Position numbers and translations under genes: made by a program | Notes under the pieces: model-generated | Seen by the model: the letters and a program-made list of their open reading frames with translations, nothing else | The model's database searches: none | What the model was told of the DNA's origin: nothing | Part shown: positions 1 through 11,189 of the stretch, piece after piece | Layout: each line of letters starts with the position of its first letter | Numbering within the stretch: the first letter of the stretch is position 1 | Assembly: GCF_020283565.1 (NCBI RefSeq) | Contig: NC_060060.1 | Coordinates: 58,451,257 to 58,515,256 of the forward strand | DNA: 64,000 bases | Source of the DNA: Trifolium pratense | Lineage: Eukaryota; Streptophyta; Magnoliopsida; Fabales; Fabaceae | Reading direction: 5' to 3'

Positions 1-185
1 TCTAAATATGTGGCTATATATATTCAACAGATGATATTTTATCTTTTTTAAGAAGCTAAAATATAATATTTTGAATAGATGATATATTATAATCAATGTT
101 GGATTAAACTTTAAAAATGACAAATAAATTATAAAAAAAAAAATTACAAAAAAACAAATAACATTTTGGAAGGAGTAATGACTGA

Positions 186-644
186 CCAGCTAGCTAATAT
201 GATCTTATCATTATTCAAGGAAGTCAAGGGTGCTAATGAAAACCCATCGAAATTAGGAGCAAAAAATTTGGCAACACCCGTCATGCAGTAGTGTCTCTGA
301 GAGGAATTGGGAGCAATAAAACACTTAAGCACTGAGTGAGAGGAAAGAAGAGCAAGAATGCGATCTAGCATTTTGGAAGCTTCGGGATTGTTAATTTTGG
401 AAAGACGGGAAACAATGTCATCAGCAGTGAGTCGAGCACCTTTACCAGCATTTTGCAACACTTCAAATACACCAAGTTCAATTGCAGCTTGAAGTGCCAT
501 GGGAAGTGCAACAGAGACTGCAAGCTGCATAGCATATGAGAAGCTTTCTTCTTCATCCTCTAAAATTTCTTCCTCTTCTCTATTCTCTATGCTCTTACTC
601 TCACATTCAACACTATTCTCTATGGAATTAGAAAGGCTTTCCAT
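186..644 (-). pseudogene. Duplicated O-methyltransferase first exon (partial gene or exon fragment)
   Basis: This is a close copy of exon 1 of the complete OMT gene at 7279-4713. It encodes the N-terminal dimerisation domain of a plant caffeic-acid/anthranilate-type methyltransferase, including an acidic [14 protein letters not shown] stretch. The first ATG is at 644-642, and an exon-end TG followed by GTCAGT matches the splice donor of the intact copy. No exon 2 is visible in the remaining 185 bases: sequence left of about 160 diverges completely, whereas the intact gene has only a 141-bp first intron. It is therefore either an orphan exon from a segmental duplication or the start of a gene with a longer first intron continuing off the window. 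The reading frame itself is unbroken. Upstream sequence, including a MITE (725-998), is shared with the other copy. Confidence 0.7.
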
Positions 645-724
645 ATTCACTTGAAAATATAGTTTCTTGTGCTTTTCTCTTCTAATGTTTCTTGCTCTCT
701 TTTACTCCATCTAGTTATTAAATA

Positions 725-998
725 CTACCTTCGTCCATGAATATAAGATTCCGCTTTAAACTTTTTTTGTCCTTTTTTATAAGACTATTTATTGTCAAAA
801 TTTTAAAGAGTATTAATTATTTTTTTATCAAAATCTGGAATAAATATTTTAGAAAAAACAATAACTCATTCTCTTTCTTGAAGGATAAAATTACAAAAAC
901 AATATCAATTTTCAACAAATTTAATACTACAATATTAATCTACTTTCTTAATTTTCGCAATTTTCTCAATAGAGTTTTATAATTAAAGACATAGGTAG
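725..998. mobile_element. Stowaway-like MITE upstream of the duplicated OMT exon
   Basis: Imperfect terminal inverted repeats (CTACCTTCGTCC at the left, GACATAGGTAG at the right) are flanked by TA on both sides, as expected for Tc1/mariner-derived Stowaway MITEs. There is no coding capacity. A homologous but rearranged copy lies upstream of the intact OMT gene at about 7916-8136, so the MITE predates the duplication. Confidence 0.6.
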
Positions 999-1000
999 TA

Positions 1001-1631
1001 TAATTTTTATTTGTAAATACTAACTAATTTATTGAGACACTCAATTATTCCTTTATGGGAGTATTACAGTGGAATAAGGAAGTGTTGACAAGTCGACTTC
1101 TTTTGGGTACTTTTCAAAAGTTTTCTTTGGTGGCAAACTTTGTCTCATGTTTTCATTGAGGATTAGTTTTGGGATATCTCCCTAATTTTCGATTTGTTTT
1201 TTGTTATTGTTCTTTTTATTTTTCTTTCTTTTGTTTTTTTTTTTGGGTAAGGTTTGGTCCCCCACTTTGTATATATATATATATATATTTTTTTTTTATA
1301 TATATATATTACATATGAACAAAGAGGCATATGATTAATGCTACTAGATGCTACTAGATGATGTCTACTTGTCACTATGATGTCTTATAATGCTCTTAGT
1401 TTACCTAAAAAAAATTTATTGAGACACTAGTCAAGAGTACAAATTTACTTGGCTTTCTCAATGCATATTCTTTTTTCTTTTATGTACTAGCTTGCAAGAT
1501 TTTTTTATTTTATTTTTCCCACTATTGAATGATTGATGCATTCAGTGTGAGGTTCAAAGAGATTCTAATTATTCAAAATAATATTTTTTTTAATTTTTAT
1601 ATTTAAAAGAGGAGAGATCATGCATGTTTTA
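1001..1631. other. Intergenic AT-rich stretch with AT microsatellite
   Basis: There is no convincing gene here. A (TA)n / poly(T) simple-sequence block lies at about 1267-1312. The short open frames are low-complexity. Confidence 0.6.
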
Positions 1632-2049
1632 AGAGTGTGTTTGTTTCGGGGATTAAAATTATAATCCTAGGATTATTATTTCTTGGAATATTATTGCTGG
1701 AAATATTATTCCTATCAATATGTTTGGTAAATAAATAAAGTTCCTTGGAACATTTTTAAAACAAATTCAATTAATATTTTAAAATATTAAAATAAAAAAA
1801 TAAATGAGTTAAAAATAATGGGAGAGTGGGGAGTTATGGGTGGTTACCTCTTATTCCCATGGGAATGTAAGATTCCCACCATTTAACATGAGAATAAAAA
1901 GTGGGAAAAAGTCATATGTAATTTATATTCCAAGGAATAAAAAGTTCCTAGGCATAATTTTTTAAAACTTGAAACAAACATAGGAATTAAAGATTCCCAA
2001 AGTCACATTCCTGAAAATAAATTTATAATCCATGAAACAAACACCCGAG
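1632..2049. mobile_element. hAT-like MITE
   Basis: The terminal inverted repeats are GTGTGTTTGTTTC at the left and GAAACAAACACCC at the right. The interior is rich in inverted copies of 'ggaat/attcc' motifs such as ttcccatgggaa. No transposase frame is present and the target-site duplication is unclear, so the family call rests on the TIR type. Confidence 0.45.
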
Positions 2050-2190
2050 TCGCGATCAACGCATGATAAAATATGATTGGACGGCCTTTCAATAAAAAAT
2101 ATTGGACGGAATCTTTTTTCTCTTTGTGAATATGGATCATTTGCGGCTCTTTCTCTGCTGCACTCTCTACCACGTACATCTATGTCTCTA

Positions 2191-2356
2191 TTCTTAACAT
2201 GTGCACCAAAGGCACATGTTAAGAATACAAATGTAGTAATATTCTCTTGTAACTTGTGCATTATATTTTTTAAACATTAAATTCTTTTATGTTATTAAAT
2301 GTAAATTTCTATTTTTAGATACTTAACATGTGCCCTTGATGCACATGTTAACATGA
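2191..2356. mobile_element. Small MITE with palindromic ends
   Basis: Each end is itself a hairpin: a ttaacatgtgc arm pairs with gcacatgttaag at 2193-2223, and a similar pair lies at 2322-2352. The two ends also form an overall inverted repeat. The same architecture recurs at 24571-24750 with diverged sequence. No protein is encoded. Confidence 0.45.
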
Positions 2357-3420
2357 CCCAAAAAAAAATCTATGTCTCTATCTCTTTTACTATCATTTTT
2401 CTCTCTCATCATCATCTTTTAATTTTTTTAATTTTTAATTTTTCTTTTTCTCACACTCATAAACAGGAGAGGATCCTATTCTGTATAAATCTAAGGTTAA
2501 CATTTAAAAATAGAGTTACGTTAATATGTGTTCTTAAAGATGTAAATGTATAACTTAAGTATTCAACTTTTTTTTTTTGACGAATTCTGAAATACTTTTT
2601 TTTTAACCAACACCAAATATATTAAAAAAAGAAATAAGGAAACACTATGGAGGGGATAAAAAACAAAACTCCATCAATTACACATTCTAAAACTCGGGAG
2701 ACCTAATTTATTGTTCAACATGCTCTCCTTAATAAAATCAAGAGCATGCATTCAAAAAGTGAAAGAAGTTAACTTGATAAAGATTCAATATAAAGAAATA
2801 ACTTGGGTGAGACCTACTCTACCCCTAATAATTTGGGGTATTTGTCTAACAACCAATAAGAACAAGTCATATAAGATCATCTCCAATGGTGTAGTACCTA
2901 TTAGGTACTTATGATACTTATTAGGTACTACCATTGGAGCACTATCCATTTGAGTATCTATTAGCTACCACTTCTCAAATAAGAACTTTATCTCTCCTCT
3001 TGAACCCACCTTATTTTTCATTAAAATATTCTTTTCATTGGACTCTAATTATTTTATACTTCAATTTGAATTAATAGATATTTTAAATTATTTGTTTTGA
3101 ACCCATTCAACACCTTGGGCATGATGATCAACAAAATTAGTTGTTTTTAAAAATATGTAATGTTATTTTAAATTATTTTTTAATTATGTAATTCTTAAAA
3201 TTTGACAATATTATTTTAAATTAAATTTTGAATTTTAATTATTTTTCGAATTATTTTTTCGAACATATATAATTATTATTGGAGAGGAAGTCTTACATAG
3301 ACACAAATCTAAATAAAAGAGATTTAGGTACACTCGCATAAATAAATAATAATGTGATCTTTTTTTTTTTCTCATTATTGTCTGTACCTAGACACTTTTA
3401 ATTTGTGAAGCACGGGATAG
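2357..3420. other. Intergenic AT-rich DNA with one hairpin
   Basis: There are no supported genes. An imperfect inverted repeat at 2881-2939 has arms beginning ctccaatggt and ending accattggag around a central tatga loop. It looks like a compact foldback MITE remnant. The rest is low complexity. Confidence 0.5.
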
Positions 3421-4200
3421 TAATAGATTATTGGCAAGTGCACCAATTATCGTTAAGTAATAAAAGAGATATCGATCCTTAGAGATTAAGTTGTAACAAA
3501 ACAACTAAACAATTACTTAGGTGAAAATATAAAACCAGTTGGGGAGTTTGTATTGCAATTGAGTTAATATTTGAAATTAAAATTGGTTTAATTCACTATA
3601 ACAAATAGAGTAAATTGCGGCGGTTAAAACCGCCATTAAAAGCCTTTTGTTTTTGCTGCCGCAATTTTAAATGTCGTAAGCATTTCGCGGCGGTTAGAAC
3701 CAATTGCTGGAATAGGCGCTAGAAGAACATTTTGCGGCGGTTTTTGCGGCAGTTTATAGCTGCCATTACAACCGCCGCAATTATTTAATTAATTGTGGTG
3801 GTTAAAATAACCGCCGCAATTGACTTTTATAAGGGTTGCCGCCATTATGATCAATCTCTTGGCTCATAACCCTCTTCCTTAATTATAATCCTCGAATCTC
3901 TTAGGCAAAATCATAATTGAAAAAGGTTTGATTGAATGTTAATTCCTAAAATCACAATTAACAACCCGACATCTCTAAAACAATTGCTAATTGAATAATC
4001 ATGCTAGATCAATTATCAAAACCTAGTGCTAGTAGTGAATCTCTATTCAGAATCATTTCACATGTGATCAAGACATGAAAAACATTAAGAGCAAGCATGA
4101 TTAAATGATACTAACTTCATAATTAATTAAAACAATATTCAAATACTTCATGGAGTCAAGCAACATAGAATTAAATTCATCTAAAAGACCTAATCTAAAG
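3421..4200. mobile_element. Retrotransposon-derived non-coding remnant interrupted by a CACTA end
   Basis: The segment starting 'ttattggcaagtgcaccaa' at about 3430 resembles the untranslated region before the 3' LTR of plant Ty3/gypsy elements. That is recognition from memory only, and no gag or pol frame is present. The remnant is interrupted at 3594 by a CACTA terminus and appears to resume at about 3850. Confidence 0.35.
3594..3850. mobile_element. Truncated CACTA transposon end with subterminal repeats
   Basis: It begins CACTATAACAAA and is packed with direct and inverted copies of a subterminal motif of the gcggcggtt / aaccgccgc type, near 3617, 3692, 3735, 3770, 3800 and 3834. This is the typical TNPA-binding-site arrangement of En/Spm elements. 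No matching right-hand terminus was found, so this is a fragment. Confidence 0.5.
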
Positions 4201-4712
4201 TTTAGCAGTCATAGTAAAATAAAAATAAAACAATGGAGACAGAAAATAAAACCAAGGAGCTTCAATGGTGTCAGCGTGACTTTCAGGCATAAACCTGTAG
4301 CGCTGTTCTTCTGCCCTTTTTCTCCTGCACAGTTTTTTTTCTTTTCATTTGCAAAGAAACCTCCTTTTCATTTTCTCTTTGTTCGGGTCATGACTCTAAC
4401 ATAAGGCCAAGTTGTCCTCTTTTCATTGGGCTAGTTTGGTAAAATGTCTTTTTAATCTTTTACTATTCACATCACACTCAATCCTAAACCTATTAAGTTG
4501 AACCAATAAAATAAAAACTACACAACATATTATTTTAATAGAGAAAAACACTCAATTGACTCAATAAATCAAAAATTGCAATTTATTTAAAATCACTCTA
4601 ATTAAACATTAAACTAATAAAATGATATTAAAATTTATTAAAAACACTCTAAAATAACAACCGATGAGGATCTCACAGTAGACAATTACAATTTCAAATC
4701 CCGATTATAGAT

Positions 4713-7279
4713 TTACTTGAAGAACTCCATAACCCATAAATTATAAGTACAACATTCATATTTGATGCAACGAAATCCAGCTTTAGTTGCCAAATCCATG
4801 AATTCTTGCTTAGTTCGCTCTTTGCCTTCTGGAAAAAGATTCATCATGGCAATATCCATTTGGGAGATAGATTTCCAAGCCACTTCATTCTTAGGCATAA
4901 TAGGTAGAAGTGCATCCAAAACTATCACCTTCCCATCATCAGGAATAGCATCATAACAATTCTTCAGAAGTTTCAAGCAACGTTCATCATTCCAATCATG
5001 AAGTATCCACTGTAAAATTTAGTCAAGCTATTAATCTATATAGTTATACATATTTATATATAGATGTTCATTGTTCTCCTAGCACATATGCCAACAAGGC
5101 AACAACCATGAACAACAATACACATCCACTCACCTTCATAAAAATGGCATCACCATTGGGCACGCTTTCAAACATATCTCCGCCAATATGCTCCACTCCT
5201 GCTCACATTAAATATCTTTTACTTTTGAAAAAATTACTAAATAATGTTCGTGCTTGAAAAATTAGTTCATGCAATATGTAAGTAAGTTCTTTGATTAGTC
5301 CCTCTATTATAGGATGCATTAGGATTAAATTGAATATTATACAATGTTAGACAGACTAAGGGTTCGTTTGACCCAACTTTTTTTAGAGCTTATGCAAACA
5401 GCTAGTGTAATATAAATTAAGTTTTATGTTATTTTATAAGTTCACACTAGTCAAAATTGTAATTTTATAAGATATTTTATGATAGACTACCTTTGACAAA
5501 CTTATAATAGTATATAAAAATTGCATAAACTGTTTGCATAAGCTCTAAAAAAATTTGGGCCAAACGAGCACTAAAACAAAAGTAAAAAAGCTACTTCTAA
5601 TAATATAATAAAATTCATTACTACCAAATTTACTAATTTGTTCTATCAGTTTTAATAATATTCCAAATTTTGTATCTTTCTATTAATAAAAAAGTTATTT
5701 GAAAGATAGAAACAAACTAAAAATACGAATCTATGCATAAAAATAGGAATAATAAAAAAATTATTGAAATTTATTTAGTAAAAAAAAGTTATTAAAAAAA
5801 CATAAACAATTAAAACAATATATTATATTTTGTTTAAATAAAAGATTATATTTGAATAATTAGAAAACATTAATTATAATTTATTTAAAAATATATACGA
5901 GACAATAGATTTAATAAAACAATTTATTAATTTATTAAATTTTACAAAAAGCGACATAATAATTTCACTTTTAGTAAAAAAACACAAAAATATTTTAATA
6001 ATATTTATAAATTTTTTTTGAATATTTTATTTAAAATCGAATTTCAAAAATGGGTGATCAAGAAGGCCCATGGCCTAGGCAAGTGACCTCCATTGCACTT
6101 AGGAGGGGTGCTATCCCAAGGTCTACCCTAGTGGTGGAGCCTACATCTGCGTTTGCGCGGCCCCTCCCAAATCTAGTTTCTAATGATTTAGAAAAAAAGA
6201 ATTTCAAAATTATTTAATTTAAATATCGAATAAAAATTAATTGACCCCGCACGGGTCTCTAAACTAGTTCTATACATATAGTGATAAAAAATAAAAATAA
6301 AAAATTATATATAGACTTTAAAAAAGTGATATATTTGCTTAAATACATATTTAAACATTTTTTGGAAGGACTTTGTATGTGTGAAGGACAAACCAGGATA
6401 GGAAGGAGCATGTTGTATGACATGAGGCAAGTCGTAATTGATTCCCTGAATGTGAGTGTATTTTGAAGTGATCATATTAATGTTTATTCCAAGGCCTCCA
6501 CCAACATCCACAAGTCTTTTTATGTCTCTAAAACCTTTGTAGCATTCAAGAACCTTCTTCATGACTATAGTTGTATGATTGCTCATTGCTTTATTAAAAA
6601 CTTGATTGAACCTCGAGTCTAAGTTGGGAAGATCAAAGAAATGGCTGCCATGAGCCCTGTTGAATGGTGTATCTCCATCCTGAATTGCATCTTTAAGATG
6701 GGACCTAATTAAGGATGAATACATTAATTTTTTTCCTAAAAATCTATCATAAACACTTTATAAAAATTGTATTATAAAACAAATTAGTTTGAACCAGGGG
6801 CGGGGTTAACAATATGATCTTAGTTTGGAAGGAGTAATGACTGACCAGCTAGCTAATATGATCTTATCAGTACTCAAGGCAGTCAAGGGTCCTAATGAAA
6901 ACCCATCGAAATTAGGAGCAAAAAATTCGGCAACACGCGTCAAGCAGTAGTATCTCTGAGAGGAATTGGGAGCAATAAAACACTTAAGCACTGAGTGAGA
7001 TGATAGAAAAGCAAGAATGCGATCTAGCATTTTGGAAGCTTCGGGATTGTTAATTTTGGAAAGACAGGAAACAATGTCATCCGCAGAGAGTCGAGCACCT
7101 TTACCAGCATTTTGTAACACTTCAAATACACCAAGTTCAATTGCAGCTTGAAGTGCCATGGGAAGTGCAACAGAGACTGCAAGCTGCATAGCATATGAGA
7201 AGCTTTCTTCTTCATCCTCTAAAATTTCTTGCTCTTCTCTCTTCTCTATGCTCTTACTCTCACACTCAAGGCTGCCCAT
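4713..7279 (-). CDS. Plant O-methyltransferase, COMT/anthranilate-MT-like
   Basis: This is an S-adenosylmethionine-dependent class II plant OMT, probably cytosolic and homodimeric, acting on a phenolic or related small molecule. Exons: 7279-6846, 6704-6394, 5198-5134 and 5009-4713. All introns are GT-AG and all phases join, giving 368 aa, the usual length for the family. The first ATG (7279) is used; an in-frame GTG lies two codons upstream. The dimerisation domain is residues 1-110, and the SAM-binding LVDVGGG is at 209-215. The catalytic-base His is residue 274 (WILHDW), and the ERT glutamate is 334. The position equivalent to the first catalytic Glu is Asp302 (VIVLDALLP); the 28- and 32-residue spacing matches alfalfa COMT. 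Intron 2 (5199-6393) hosts a MITE and other repeats. The substrate cannot be read from the sequence. Confidence 0.9.
5360..5571. mobile_element. PIF/Harbinger-like MITE in OMT intron 2
   Basis: The TIRs are GGGTTCGTTTGACCC at the left and GGGCCAAACGAGCAC at the right, followed inward by an extended inverted repeat (tttagagcttatgcaaacag type). It is flanked by TAA on both sides, a 3-bp duplication as in PIF/Harbinger elements. It is 212 bp long and non-coding. Confidence 0.6.
6050..6265. repeat. GC-rich repeat fragment with a Helitron-like 3' end in OMT intron 2
   Basis: This is a conspicuously GC-rich island (about 6060-6180) within very AT-rich intron sequence. It is followed by a short hairpin (accccgcacgggt) and then CTAGT at 6259-6265, resembling the 3' termini of the clear Helitrons elsewhere in this window. 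No 5' end was identified, and the origin of the island is unknown. Confidence 0.3.
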
Positions 7280-7387
7280 ATTCACTTGAAAATAGTTTCT
7301 TACGCTTTTCTCTTCTAATGTTTCTTGCTCTTCTCTACTCTCTTTTACTCCCTCTGGTCCTTAAATACTAACAATCGTCAATAATTA

Positions 7388-8136
7388 TTTCCTCCGGTCC
7401 TAAATATAAAAGGAAATTTACTTTTTAGATTAATTGAGAATCAAATATATTTAGGATATAATGTAGACAAAATACATTACATTCTTATAAGAAAGTGTTT
7501 ACTTTTTAAATACATTGAAAGATTAGTGTATCTAGTTTATGATTTGGTCTAGATACATTAATCTTTCAATGTATCTAAAAAGTTAACTTTTTCTTATACT
7601 ATACAATGAATCTAAAAAAACAATTTTTTTCTTATATTTAGGATCAGAGAGTATAAATTTTAGATTCATCATAAAATTGATGTATTAGTCAATATTATTG
7701 TCTAGATACATCCACTTTACAATGAATCTAAATAGCAATCTTTTTCTTATATGTAGGACCAGAAGGAGTATAAAAGAAAATTGGCTTTTTAGATTCATCA
7801 TAAAATTGATATATCTAGATTATATTATTGTCTAGATACATTACTTTTATAATGAATCTAAAAAATAAACTTTCTCTTATATATATGACTAGAGAGAGTA
7901 TTAAGGATCAGATGAAGTATATAGGACTAGAGGGAGTATTAGACTCCCTTTTGACTTTTCTTGTCCTATTTTTAAGAGGATTAGTTATTTTTTACCCAAA
8001 TATATGTAATAAATACTTTAGAAAAAATATAATTCATTGTCTTTTTTAAAGGATAAAATTGTCAAAATAATAACAATTATCTACAATATTAATCTCCGCA
8101 ATTTTCTCAATAGAGTCTAATAATTAGGGATAGAGG
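7388..8136. mobile_element. Cluster of overlapping Stowaway-like MITEs upstream of OMT
   Basis: Several TIR-like ends lie in series: 'tcctccggtcctaaatat', 'aggatcagagagta', 'aggaccagaaggagta' and 'agagggagta'. They are separated by segments repeating 'aatgaatctaaaaa' and 'gtctagataca'. This is best explained by nested or tandem Stowaway insertions. The distal part (about 7916-8136) is homologous to the MITE at 725-998. The cluster begins about 110 bp upstream of the OMT start, so it makes up most of its upstream region. Confidence 0.5.
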
Positions 8137-8145
8137 TAGTATAAT

Positions 8146-9136
8146 GGCTTAAATATGAAAACGGTCCCTGCAATTACGCCTTATTTTGATTTTGGTCCCG
8201 GAAAAATAAAATTTTGATTTTAGTCCCTGCAAAATCTTATTTTATTTAAAAAGGTCCCTGAGATGGTTTTTTTGGTGACATGTCAAATTGTTGATGATTT
8301 GGCAAATGCTGAGTAGGATTTGTTGATGAAGTGAATATTTACATATAATTTTCATTTGATTTTTAAATTAAAAATTACATTTATCATTTTTCAAAAAATA
8401 AAATAAATTTAAAAATAAAAAGTTAAACAGGGATATGCACAAAATTCATATTTCATAAGCTTTCTTAGGAGAATTTCCAGCCTTAGATGGAGGTTTACGC
8501 TGTTCTTAGGAGCAACTCTTTCATTCTTATTAGGGAAAATCACATGGTTGATATTAAGAAGAATACCACCATGAACAATTTTAACACCAGCAAGCAATTT
8601 TCCAAGCTCTTCAGCACTCCTCATACCCAACAACACATGCCTAGGGATAATCCTATTCTTCTTGTTATCATGTGCAACATTTCCAGACAATTCAAGCAAC
8701 TAATCAAAGAAATTAGGGTTTCAGATTCAAAATTAGGGTTCCAAAATTCAAAATTAGAGGGCATTGAAGACCACCACACTAAGCATATCGACCTTTCTTC
8801 AAGTAACATCCGATTCTTCCGACGGGGGATTGAAGACCACCTATGTTATGCGATTCTTTGCGTGTTCTGATTTCCATCCCTTTCAACTTTTTTTTCTTCA
8901 ATTTATTTTGTTTTTCCTGGAAAATGATAAATGTAATTTTCAATTTAAAAGTAAATGAAAATTACATGTAAATATCCACGTCATCAACAAATCTTATTCA
9001 GCATTTGTCAAATCATCAACAATTTGACATGTCTTAAAAAAATCCACCTCAGGGATTTTTTTAAAAAATTTGAGATTTTGCAGGGACTAAAATCAAAACA
9101 ATGCGTAGTTGTAAGGACCTTTTTCATATTTAAGCA
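8146..9136. mobile_element. Pack-MULE (non-autonomous Mutator-like element) carrying a histone H2A exon
   Basis: This 991-bp element has long TIRs of roughly 200 bp (left GGCTTAAATATGAAAACGG; right end is the complement of TGCTTAAATATGAAAAAGG). It is flanked by a perfect 9-bp target-site duplication, tagtataat (8137-8145 and 9137-9145). The paralogous sequence at about 990-1006 contains tagtataat once with no insertion, giving an independent empty site. There is no MURA transposase. The interior is captured histone H2A gene DNA. Confidence 0.85.
8446..8699 (-). pseudogene. Captured histone H2A 3' exon fragment inside the Pack-MULE
   Basis: Translation gives the C-terminal half of a plant H2A. 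It starts [13 protein letters not shown] (canonical LELAGNAARDNKK), then [36 protein letters not shown] and FPNK. A one-base frame change then moves the reading frame into [15 protein letters not shown] and a stop at 8448-8446. SPKK-containing tails are typical of plant H2A isoforms, notably the H2A.W type. The fragment begins directly after TTAG, consistent with a captured genomic intron-exon boundary just before LELAGN. There is no start codon, N-terminal half or intact frame, so it cannot make a histone. Confidence 0.8.
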
Positions 9137-9308
9137 TAGTATAATTTAATAATTAGACTCGTAAACTCGGCATAAACTCGCGAGTCTATACGAGTCTATC
9201 GAAAACTGATTCTATACATGAATCCACTCGTTTTTGCTTCCTAGACTCGTAAACTCGTAGTCTACCTGCGAGTTTGACAACCATATTCTGATTTATTCTA
9301 TCAATTAT

Positions 9309-10779
9309 CACTACTTAGAAAATTAGTCATTTCAGACGGATTGATTTTCGTTTGAAATTGAATATAATTTCAGACGAATTTGTGACCAAATTTATATAGA
9401 GTTCATTCCGTCCCAATTCCGTCCCTAATTAGTACAAAACGTTTGGCGCCAATATTGATAAAAAACACATAAAACAAGTTCACACAGATTTCAGACGGAA
9501 GTTTATTATATAATTTTCTTAATAATATATTTTTAGTCTTCATTGGAAATCCGTCCGAAAAATTGAGACAGAATTTGGACAGAATATGTTGTTTTGTTCA
9601 TGGCTTATTCTAATGTCAGTTCCGTCTGTAAATGAAGAACAAAAACTTCAGTTGCAGAACCAACAGAAAAGAATTGAATCAAACGAAAGCATGCTGGCTG
9701 CCTTATTTGGAAAACTAAACATGCCGCTACCTCCAAACTTTGCCTCTGCAAGTCCTGTGCAAGATGGATCAAATGAGATTGGCGATCCTTCTAATAGCAA
9801 CAACGGTGATGATTTTGATGTTGATTTGGATGACTATATTTGATCTACATGATTAAGTAACTATATAAGTTATTTTGTTTTGATACAATGATGAGTACCT
9901 TTATGACTTTAGTCAGGTTTATGTTTGATGAGATGTGAGTATTTTGGTGAAGATTGAAAATGTAGATTGACTATATGATCTACATGATTAAGTGACTCTA
10001 GTTTGTTTTTTTTTTTTTTTGGTATAGATTGATGAGTACCATGACTCTTTGAACTTTATGTATGAATCCATTTGCTTCTAATTTAATGTTATTATTATCT
10101 ACTTTGTGTTACTTTGTATGTAGATTTTGTTTTAATACTCTGTTGTTTGTGATTTGGTAGCACAAAAAAGATGTTTTTTGTTCTTTTCCCAAGTCTGTAG
10201 ATGGATTTGTAGTGCTTTGCAGGCTTGGTGTTTTTGTTAAGACATATTGTTAGCCTTCTTGGCTGGAGTATAGCCAATTCCTGTTTTATGCAGGTTGTTT
10301 TTTATTTCCTTTTAGTCCTAATAGACACTTAATTTGCATATGATGGTCTAATTATGTCTATTTTTTGACTAAAAAAGTTTTAATATTCTGTCACAAATTT
10401 GTGTGAAAAGTTGATTAATAATAATATAAAAATACACATAGTCCGTCCGAATTTTGTATGAAACAAATAAGTAACCCGTCTGAAAATAATTTTTGTTCCG
10501 TGTGAAATCTGTGTGAAACGTATTTAAAATCTGTCTCAAATTCGTCTGAAATAAGTTCAATACAAAACAAATATGGTTTATGATATTTTGTCGAAATTGT
10601 GTGCGAAATACGTCTGAAATAATTTGGGACGGAATTTCCAACGGAATATGTTAATTAGCCACGAGGCTTTTTCGGACAGGAGCCATTTCGTCTGAAATCC
10701 GTGTCAACGTGATATTCCGTCCCAAAACCATGTGAATTGCGTCTTAGATCCGTCTGAAATCGCCAGTTTTCTAGTAGTG
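9309..10779. mobile_element. Non-autonomous CACTA (En/Spm-like) transposon
   Basis: It is 1,471 bp, starting CACTACTTAGAAAATTAG and ending in the complement of CACTACTAGAAAACTGG, with a 3-bp duplication, tat, on both sides (9306-9308, 10780-10782). Both subterminal regions carry many direct and inverted copies of a 'cagacggat / atccgtctgaaat' motif. Only a short coding remnant is present (9586-9843). Confidence 0.85.
9586..9843 (+). pseudogene. C-terminal fragment of a CACTA-associated (TNP/Ptta-like) protein
   Basis: The 85-residue open frame has a short coiled-coil-like region (EEQKLQLQNQQKRIESNESM) then a Pro-rich NMPLPPNF motif and an acidic tail ending DDFDVDLDDYI. Glutamine-rich coils followed by 'PPN/PP' and acidic ends are typical of C-termini of plant En/Spm-family accessory proteins. 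The first few residues probably derive from an intron. This is a remnant; no catalytic transposase domain is present in the element. Confidence 0.45.
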
Positions 10780-11189
10780 TATTGAGATGAATGAATATTA
10801 TTGTTATATTTAGTAAAAAAAAGATACATAGCAAAATCAATGTTTTTAGAGGTCCAGTAAAAACAAATAGAGGTGGGGTAAGAAATCCTATAACAAATTG
10901 GGAAGGGGAACCACGATTAAATAAAATGTCAAATTTTCTCACATTTTTGTCATAACAAAATACGGTAAACTTCATAAAATAAATTGAATCACACAAATTT
11001 ATGGTAAAAGATTTTTTCCTTTTAGGGTTTATCTTAATGTGTTTCTTTTTAATAGTTGTATTTTATATTCTGACCATTAGATTAAATTGAAAGGCTATGA
11101 TTTATTGTTAAAAGAGATTGAGACAAGAGTTAATTTAGAGGATCCAAATCTGTACAGTGGTAGTCGTAGTATGCCTTAAAATCTCAATA

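Noticed and set aside
1163..1375. 70-aa minus-strand ORF
   Set aside because: It overlaps an AT microsatellite and is low-complexity (YIYIYI runs).
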